Positions 55,590-64,000 of a stretch of DNA of 64,000 nt are shown in pieces (position 1 is the stretch's first letter; each line of letters starts with the position of its first letter). The notes under the pieces are model-generated. The model worked only from the letters and a program-made list of their open reading frames with translations. It was not told the origin of the DNA and did no database searches. This DNA is from Viola odorata. Taxonomy: Eukaryota > Streptophyta > Magnoliopsida > Malpighiales > Violaceae. Where the stretch lies: positions 81,412,781-81,476,780 of the forward strand of contig OY829538.1 of NCBI GenBank assembly GCA_963691705.1, written 5' to 3'. The translations under genes were made by a program, and so were the position numbers.

Positions 55590-58500
55590 ATGGAATGTTG
55601 TTATTCTGTCAAAGTGGCGTCTTCACACATTTCCTCCATCTTTAACCTGGTAAGTGTCCCATATCATCTTTGATACTTCAATCGCTGCATGAACATGGTA
55701 AAAGTTTCAATCTTTTACTTGGAAATTGACAAAAAAAATATGCTCACTTTTACTGCAGGGTACTTCTTCTGCTCCCCCTGTTTGTAGCAGATTGTCTACA
55801 ACAAGGTTGCTAGCCTCTCGGCTGCCTAAACCCTTTCTTCCAGCTGATCACAGGCTGCTCTGTCGGCAGAAATCAGAAAACTTGAATCGGAGGAAACGGA
55901 GAGGACCCATCTCAGCAGAAGCTGGAAAGCAAGAAGCTTGGGACTTTGGAAGTTTTTTCAAGACTTTGTATTTCTTCAATGGACCTCCGTCTCCTGCCAA
56001 GGTTGGAACTTTTTTTCTCCTTTGTGTGTATTATTGGGATTTTTTAGTACGGGTAGACTGATAGTATTTTATTGTGTGTGTGAAATGTGTTGAAGTTCTT
56101 TGAGGATTTGATTGGGAATGTGTTCAGTCCTTCACCAAGTGAACCTCCCAGAAAAGCTATGGAAAGTTCTGGCATTGTTCTGGTAACTGGGGCTACAGGT
56201 GGTGTTGGCAAAAAAGTTGTTGATGTCTTGAGGGAGAAAGGAATTCCAGTCAGAATGTTGGTATGTGGCCTTGCATTATTTGTTCAATTTACAGGTTTCA
56301 GCAAAACGCTCTTGCTTACTTCTATTGGTTTGTCGTTTTCGTGTCAAATTCTTGTCTCAGGTTAGAAACGAAGAGAAGGCCAGGAAAATGTTTGGCCCAG
56401 ATATTGACTTGGTGAGCTGATCATTTTCTATAAACTTACAGTATCCATTTAGGTCTCTTGCTTAATTTCCTAGTTTTCATTTATTAATCCAATCATTTGT
56501 GGTATCACATACGTGGCTTTGGAATTGAAACTGCACATTTGTTCTTTATTTTGATCTCTCTCTGCTTGAATATTCTCACTTCATAGTTGCACTTGGGTTA
56601 TTAGGTCGTTGGAGATGTTACTAAGGGGAATACATTGGTCCCTGAGTATTTTAAAGGAGTCAAGAAAGTTATTAGTGTTGTTGCTGTCATTATTGGTCCA
56701 AAGGAGGGTGACACTCCGGACAGGGCTAAATACAGTCAGGTACATTGTTGTGTTGGCAATTTTAAGTTACATATTTCTGTGCTTGTATCTGACTTCAAAT
56801 TGGGATGTAATTCAGGGAATCAAGTTCTTCGAGCCAGAGGTATATAACTGGTTATTTGTCCAGCTTTTTAGCCTCACACTTGCTCTTCTTTTTCCATTTG
56901 CCCACATCTTTACTGATACAGTTGGTTATAATTAACACCGTTTGATTGATGGATCAGGTTAAAGGTCCTTCACCTGAAATGGTGGAATATATTGGGATGA
57001 AAAATTTGATTAATGCTGTTAAAGAGAGTATCGGACTTGAAAATGGGAAACTGCTGTTTGGATCTGAAGGTGAATTGCTTGTTATGCTACACCTTACTGG
57101 GATGAATATACTACATGAATATTAAATGTCAAAATGTCCCGTCTCTGCTTTCTCTCTGGAGAAAAGCTCCAGAGAAGTTTTGACGTAAGCACCTCTTCAA
57201 AATTGGAATTAGTTGTTAACCACTCAACCACATAATCACAACTTGGGAACTTTTAGACCACTCTTCCTATTGCTGGCAATTTTGGCTGGTTTATTATGTT
57301 TGCAGACGGTAATTTTAAAGATCTTGCTTGGGGGGCTTTAGATGATGTTGTTATGGGAGGAGTTAGTCAAAGTACATTCCAAATTGACACGACTGGTGGG
57401 GAGAATGGAGGACCAACTGGGATTTTTAAAGGTTTGTCCTGCTTTTTATTTTAAATGATTGTAATTTGTCTGTGCTGTTTATAACTTGTTTCCCTGCTTT
57501 TGTTCATATTTGTATCTTGCCAGGTGTGGTTTCCACTGCAAACAATGGAGGCTTTACTAGCATCAGAACAAGGGTAATACGCTGCATTTTTTCTGACTTC
57601 ATACTGCACAGGCTGTCCCTTAAAACGCATGTGCTATATATTTGTAGAATGCTTATCTCACTGCTATATGGAGCATAAGAAAGATATAAAAATCTAGAAC
57701 CCATTATGGATGTGTCTTGAGTCTACAAGACACTAGGCTCTTGAACTTTGAAAGAGCATAATGTTATGTTACTAGTTTGAAAAAAGTAATCATGATCTGA
57801 GATGTGGAAACATTAGTACATGCATCAGCACGTGTTAGTGAATCTTGTCCAAGACTTCACATCCACTAGATTATTCCCCCCCAGAATTTTTCAGCTCCAG
57901 AGAATCTTTCTGCATATGATGGTTTTGAGTTGCGCATCAAAGGCGATGGTCGCCGGTATAAGCTTATTGTTCGGACTAGTACTGATTGGGATGCTATGGG
58001 TTATATATCAAGCTTTGACACTGTTGAAGGTCAATGGCAATCAGTAAGTGGCATTATGATCTACTTTTCTACTGGGGATGTTTAAACATCTTTCTTTCTT
58101 TTTTCTCATTTCGAACTGCTTATACAGGTACGCCTGCCATTTTCATCTTTGAGACCTGTATTTAGAGCTCGCTCTGTAGCAGATGCTCCTCCATTTGATC
58201 CAAGCAATGTTCTCTCACTGCAGGCAAGCTGTCTTCATCATATTTTATTTATCTTCTACTACTTTAACTTCTTGCTTCTGGTTAATGAATTGCAATTCAC
58301 ATCAGCTCATGTTCAGCAAATTTGAATATGACGGGAAACTGAATCTAACTTTTGTGGAGGGAGCATTCCAGCTTCCAGTATCTAGTATCAAGACATTTAT
58401 AAAAGATCCTGTGACTCCCAGGTATTTGGTTTGTTTTTGTCTTGCTTTTTGTTGTTTTTGGTTTTTCTTTTCTTACATACTAAATCTAATAATATGTTGT

Positions 58501-59940
58501 GGGTTGCATTTCTTTCAGGTTTGTTCATGTGAGCTCTGCCGGAGTTACTAGACCTGACAGACCCGGTCTTGATCTCAGTAAACAACCTCCTGCTGTCCGC
58601 TTGAACAAGGAATTGGATTTCGTCCTCACATACAAGTTGAAGGTGTGTATTCTATTTAAGCAAGCTTTTATTGTCTTTAGTGGATTCTATTATCTCCATT
58701 CCACCAGTTTAATCATATTTGGGACTGAACTGCTGCTTACGAAATGCGAGGACTTCAGAAAATTACATGGTTCACTATATTAATCTTTTCGCCTAGTTTG
58801 ATAATGCATAGTGGTCATTCATAGTACTAAATCTTCTTGAAGTAGAAAGGATGAATTCATGAAAATACAAAACATGTCTACAGCTTGTTGAGTTAGAGGA
58901 GTAAAATTCAACTTTTCTGGCTTTATTTGGAGAATATGAGCTTGGACTTTGTAGTCTAACTAAGCATGTACGGAAAGTTGGCAAAGTTGTGTATCATTTA
59001 TGAAAAACTGTACTGTTTTCAGCTTGAATTATTTCCTGCATTAGTATCACTAATTCCATCCGCCTAAAAATTTGAAGTCCTTGCTCCGCTCAATTCAATT
59101 TCTTACACTGCTGGCATTGTGTTAGGGGGAAGACTTGATACGTGAAAGTGGTATGCCATATGCTATTGTAAGGCCATGTGCTTTAACCCAGGAGCCTGCT
59201 GGAGCAGATCTTATTTTTGATCAAGGAGACAATATTACGGTACAGCGATTAATTGAACATTATGATTTCTTTTCTTGTTATATGCCTGTCTATATACGTC
59301 TTCATCGCTGCATGTCAGTTTAGCAGAAATGAAGTGTGAGGCTTCCTTCTCTCACGTATCAGTCTGATCTGATGTATACAGGGGAAAATTTCAAGGGAAG
59401 AGGTTGCTCGGATATGCATTGCTGCTCTGGATAGCCCATATGCACTTGACAAGACTTTTGAGGTCTTACTCCTATCTTATACTATATTGCATAAGTTTTA
59501 CTGATTTCATAGTGTTCATATTAAACATACATAGCGTTCCATTACTAACAAGCATCGGTGCATAAATTACCAGCAGAAATATATCTCATGACTTTGGCTT
59601 TAACACGGTAGTAAAATGGTCCTTAAATTTACAAATCGAACCAAAAATGCAATGGTTCGAATGTAATGTCTTGGTCAGAATGACTGGTCACTGAATTTGT
59701 GTATCCTTTTCTTGTTCCAGTTTGGACTGAAACATGGTTCTTTACTTCTTTCTACATTGGATGCCACATCTCACTGTAATGTTCCCTTTGCAGGTTAAAA
59801 GTGTGGTTCCATTTAGTGAACCATTTACAGTGGATCCTGAAAACCCGCCGCCAGAGAAGGATTACAACATCTACTTCAAAACCTTGAAAGATGGCATTAC
59901 CGGGAAAGAATTACTCGAACAAATTCCTGTTCCAGTCTAA
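55590..59940 (+). CDS. Plastid atypical SDR with inserted CIA30 domain (HCF173/At4g18810 group)
   Basis: Model: join(55590..55649, 55759..56001, 56096..56260, 56361..56411, 56605..56739, 56816..56839, 56958..57069, 57306..57431, 57524..57573, 57885..58043, 58128..58223, 58306..58421, 58519..58642, 59126..59239, 59382..59462, 59794..59940), 600 residues, all in frame. The first 75 residues are Ser/Arg-rich, like a chloroplast transit peptide. A Rossmann NAD(P) motif TGATGGVG lies at 132-139. A CIA30 domain is inserted (about 264-445: FKDLAWGALDDVVMGGVS ... FVHVSSAGVTRP). The SDR C-terminal part follows (MPYAIVRPCALTQEPAGAD). HCF173 is needed for psbA mRNA translation in chloroplasts. I cannot separate HCF173 from its paralogue by eye. 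The intron after 58223 is GC-AG. Confidence 0.9.
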
Positions 59941-61927
59941 TACAGAGGAGGCGTTACACGCAACATAGGAGGGGCATAAACTTCTAAAGGAACCAGGTAC
60001 TCGGTAGGCAGCCTAGTAAAGAAACAGATATACCTTATGATGCAACTTATACTGGAAAAAGATCAGTCTATAGATGGATACTCGCTAGCTATATTTTGAA
60101 GTTTGACCTATTGCAGTAAACAAAGATTCTGCATCTCTGTATATAATTATAAATTGAATTCATTTCACTTCATGTTAATAGTTTATATCTTGCATATTGT
60201 GGTCTCACTTCTATGAATCAAGTTTTCTTTTCCTTGCTTAAAAGGGTTAATTAATAATGATGGTGAGAGAGTCACTCTTCTAGAGTTCGATCATGCTCGA
60301 ACGAGATTTATCTCCGAAAAAAAATTATGATGTGAAAATGAACTTGCATTGTCCGGCGTGTCTTAGGACATTGCCAGAAACACCAATTCCAGAAAAGGTG
60401 GACAGTCATGAGACAATGGCAGTTAGGCAGTGACAGAATAAAGACGAGAAGAACAGAGAAGAGAGAGAAAAAAGAAGAGATGAGGACATGAAACATAAGC
60501 ATCTTTGAAAGGAAAAAAAACTGTGGGTGGGCACAGAAATCCAGGCTTGGCATTGCTTCCAATCCATAGCAGTGTAACATTGCAAATATGACAAAACTTG
60601 AAGCTGATTAAAAGATGACCAAGGAAATGGAAGTGAATGATAAAAACAAAATCTTAATTAGACCATGTAACTATCGATAATGATTCTCGAATAACGCAGC
60701 GAGTTACCTGCTATTAACGGTCGGGGATAACCATTTCATTGAAAATGAATCAAACACACCCACTAATAGGAATTAACAGTCGTTTCTAATTTATCTTGGC
60801 ATCTTGCAACATGTCTACTGTTAGGAATTTGAAGTTTTACAGTGTTTTCTTAAAGAACAGACTGAAAAGACAAAGAATCAAAGATATTCCGTGACACTTT
60901 TAATTGTATGTCCAAAAAATGACAAAATATTTGGTTTCTGAGAGGACAGATGCAGCAAGCCCAGACTTACATTGCAGGTCCTTATCTTTCTATCTTCTAT
61001 ACTTATTTACTACTCTCAGTCTTCAATATGTAACATTGTATTCGAAGTTTCAGTCCTCCTCGGACCCATTTGAATCTTTTTGTTATTTTTCAAATTAAAC
61101 TATATTTAACATATTGTAGCTCTACTGTTTCTTTTTTCGATCTGCATGAGTATTTTCTCCGTCCTTTACCGATAAGAGACTATTTTATTTTATTAAATAA
61201 TGTCTCTTGAGCTCGCCCTCTTAACCAATCATGGTCTGTCCCATTTGTTTGGATTATGGATATTCTTGTGAAAAAACAAGTTTCTTCGGAAATTAATTGA
61301 ACATTGCTACACCATTCTAGCTTGTAACCAGTAAACAATAACTATCAAGCGAGGGATTTGATGATCATGACCATTGACCCAGCAATTCGCAAAATGATCC
61401 CCTCAATTATTTGGTCAAACATAAAAATGACCCCTCAACTAACAAAACGAACCTTGATAAGATATTTACCAATAGCCTCTGGCTTTCTCAAACACACAAT
61501 AAGAGAAAAAAGAGAAGGAAATGTACGTTGCCGGTCTGACTTTTACGTACAGATCGATAATTATTTGATTGGGCGTTTTATTTGTTGATTTACTTATTAA
61601 TATGAATAAAATTAATCGTGACTCGTAATATAATTAGGTAATATGTGTATATATTTAATCAAGAACATTATACATGATTACAATTACAACTAATGAAAAA
61701 GGGAAAAGGGGAAGAGGAAATTGGGGAGTCGCACGTTTTCATTAATGTACGACTTTTACCTAGCTAACTTGGTAAGGTTTGCCCTCATCAAGACTTCTCA
61801 TATTCATTTCAAAAGCACCAAACTACCTGCATATTTAATACACGTGTAAGAAAGTTTCATGTAAGAACTGAAACTAATGACACTTTTATTCTACTACTAA
61901 ACAAATTTAATGTAAAAGGATAATAGT
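59941..61927. other. Intergenic region after the SDR/CIA30 gene
   Basis: The first few hundred bases are the probable 3' UTR. No domain-bearing frame is found in the rest. Confidence 0.55.
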
Positions 61928-62248
61928 TTAGTACCATACATGTCGTCTTCTACCACGCCGTCGTCCGTTGGTTACATTTCTTAGCTTCTCAAGCATTTCT
62001 TCCTCCGTGAACATCTTATCGAGTGAGTTCAAGAACACGCTCCTTTTAATCGGGGGAGACCACAACCCACTCTGCTCATAATCGAAATCTAACTCACTTG
62101 CATCAAAGAATTTGTCTAGAAGTCGGTTCGAAACGGACTTAGAGACAAACTGAATCTTAGGTGATGAGGAATTGACCGCCGACAAAGACGAAGAAGAAGA
62201 AGATGAAGGTGAAGGTGAAGACGATGATATCTTATCGGAATCGCACAT
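61928..62248 (-). CDS. Small conserved plant protein of unknown function
   Basis: 106 residues from the ATG at 62248 (MCDSDKISSSSP). A Ser-rich N-terminus is followed by KSVSNRLLDKFFDASELDFD, YEQSGLWSPPIKRSVFLNS, an acidic helix FTEEEMLEKL and a basic end NGRRRGRRRH. The ordered central block and the even base use look like a real small plant protein. I recall similar uncharacterised plant sequences with the SGLWSPPxKRxVFL block but cannot name a function. There is no signal peptide or membrane segment. The basic tail could suggest a nuclear location. Confidence 0.6.
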   Translation of the reverse strand: MCDSDKISSSSPSPSSSSSSSLSAVNSSSPKIQFVSKSVSNRLLDKFFDASELDFDYEQSGLWSPPIKRSVFLNSLDKMFTEEEMLEKLRNVTNGRRRGRRRHVWY

Positions 62249-62745
62249 TGGATATTGCAAAAAAGATTGAGCAAGACTAAGATATAGTTTAAGAAAGAAT
62301 AGAAAGAATCGCCTTGAGGAGGGGACAACATTTTAGAGTGGTGGGTATCTATAGCTAACGTGTGCGATGGTTGGTACTAAGATAAAGACGTGTATGGCTG
62401 TATGCAGTCATAGAGATTGTCATGGGGTAGCACCAATTAAAGGTCCCTACCTCTTTTCGGTAGGTACAAGATATAATACAACATTACGAGTTGACCATTG
62501 TTAGTGATATTAAATTCGTATGCTATCAAAATAATTTTTTTCTCGATAATTAAGCTACGCCAACTAAATTATGCGTAGTATTTGATAGTAAATATACAAT
62601 AATATGTGATAATTTATTTTGAAATTTCTGAATTTTGTTCGAAAAAGAAATATTGAAGATTCCTCATGTTACAACTTGCATTATTTATTTTTTTTGAAGG
62701 TTACAACTTGCATTATTGAGTTGATGCACATGGTCATTCTAACTA
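62249..62745. other. 5' flank of the small protein gene
   Basis: Probable leader and promoter, with no other gene. Confidence 0.45.
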
Positions 62746-63004
62746 CTCCCTCCGGGGGGAATAAATGTCTTCCCCGCATCCCAATATTCAGTAGGGAACG
62801 TATATTAAGGAGGCCGGATGACTTACTATTTGACCCCAAAAAATTCCGTACTTTTTTTCGAACGTATGTTAAGCATAACGTACTTCCAAGAAAAAAATTA
62901 TGGGCAAAATTGTCTCAAATAATGACTGTTCCGACCGTCTTAAAATACGTACCGGAACAGTAAAAGTAAATCCTAAAACGATGTTTATTTTCCCTCGGAG
63001 GGAG
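62746..63004. mobile_element. Stowaway-like MITE
   Basis: 259 bp, ends CTCCCTCCGG and CTCGGAGGGAG, flanked by TA. It shares the GACCCCAAAAAATTCCGTAC block with the elements at 25997 and 34426, and the CAAATAATGACTGTTCCG block with the fragment at 27175. Confidence 0.8.
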
Positions 63005-64000
63005 TAGTGTATACAATTTTTAGTGCTGGCTGGTGATGATGGATGAGCAACAACTTATTAGGCTAACACAATATAACATCATAGTTTCTTGGCTTAACGT
63101 AAATAAATGGGCCCGCCCATACATCATGTGGGCCCCACGTGTTGATTTGTATACGAAGTCGGTTGTCATTAAGAAAACATTTTTTATTTACTTTCCAGAT
63201 GCCATATTATGTTTTGGCTGCCAACATGGAAGCTTTTTTTTTCAATTTTCTTTTAATTTTGAATCAAACCTTGCACGATTAATTTAGTTCCCATATTCAT
63301 AATATAAAAAAATCATCACTTTTTTAGATAATTAATTTAATTTTCGTATTCTTTTCATAAGTAATTAGTTTAATCATTGTATTAGTAAAAAATGTCCAAA
63401 CAAATCCAAATCATTTATATTTAATTTAGTCATCGTATTCGTAAACAAAATTAATCTAATTAATTTACTTTCCGTATTTTTAAATGATTAATATCTATTA
63501 CAAACACAAGGACTAAAGTACTAAAAAAATATTTCTTTAAAAAAATGGTAGCTAACGTCATAAGGTGTCAACTATTTTAGCATGGATCGAAGCTACAGTG
63601 AAATCACTATAGCCCGACCTTATTTCCCCTTATAAGGATTAGATTAGATATATATAAATATATATAGTCAATTCGAACCTGAAATTTTGTCCTTTTTATT
63701 TTATAAAAAGTATTACTGAGTTACAAATTCATTGATTTTTAATTAATATAAATATATTTTATTTATTCATAGTATTCAAACTCATTACGTTTATACATCC
63801 CGCCAACTCTATACCATCAAACTAACTCCATTATTTTTTAATATGTTCGAGTACCCTCTCAGCTAGCCTAAACCATACTTAATTCCTATTTCTTTCCACT
63901 ACAAATATATAGTTCTTCCTTTTATAACTTGTTTTTTTTTCAAATTTAGAAAATTGATGCAACCAGTAATTTTGTCAATGGTGCAACTGCAATTCACCTG
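63005..64000. other. AT-rich right end
   Basis: No gene or recognisable repeat is seen, apart from weak internal repetition of TAATTTAGTCATCGTATT-like segments at about 63330-63480. Confidence 0.5.

Overview
The window is nuclear DNA of a flowering plant. It has AT-rich intergenic sequence, intron-containing genes with GT-AG sites, a class II trehalose-6-phosphate synthase, plant signalling-peptide precursors, NLR disease-resistance genes, Stowaway-type MITEs and a Tat-lineage Ty3/gypsy retroelement. TIR-type NLR sequence together with the compact TPS exon structure points to a eudicot. I cannot name the species.

Layout. (1) 1.6-6.0 kb, minus: a three-exon class II TPS gene, closest by eye to Arabidopsis TPS5. 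A cluster of ACGT-core motifs lies about 1.4 kb upstream of its start. (2) 6.7-14 kb: mostly gene-poor, with a small secreted-peptide precursor (IDA/PIP-like) at 11.5 kb. (3) 14.04-20.86 kb: a complete, very young LTR element (843-bp LTRs with two differences, 5-bp target duplication). It carries gag and, on the opposite strand, a spliced 747-residue ORF, but no protease, reverse transcriptase or integrase. (4) 22.8 kb, minus: a PIP-like peptide precursor ending in SVPSPGVGH. (5) 24-53 kb: an NLR cluster built by segmental duplication. Copy A (28.0-32.0 kb) is broken, copy B (36.0-39.8 kb) is an intact BED-finger CC-NB-ARC-LRR, and copy C (47.8-51.8 kb) is an intact TIR-CC-NB-ARC-LRR. A decayed NLR of another clade and a truncated retroelement lie between B and C. 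MITEs are present in one duplicate and absent at the matching site of the other. (6) 53.7-60 kb: BUD31 (minus) and a plastid atypical SDR/CIA30 gene of the HCF173 group (plus), transcribed divergently from a shared short promoter region. (7) 61.9 kb, minus: a small conserved plant protein of unknown role. (8) The right end is AT-rich with one more MITE.

The most unusual object is the NLR architecture. Copies A and C carry a TIR domain, with a TNL-like intron after it, joined to a coiled-coil NB-ARC-LRR body that is nearly the same as that of BED-NLR copy B. A decayed BED finger is still readable upstream of the TIR in both. The ancestral gene therefore looks like BED-TIR-CC-NB-ARC-LRR, and copy C keeps the putative TIR NADase glutamate. 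The second is the pol-less Tat element with an antisense spliced gene and many short AACGGC/GCCGATT dyads.

All exon models were read by eye from splice sites, reading phase and family similarity. No transcript data or searches were available.
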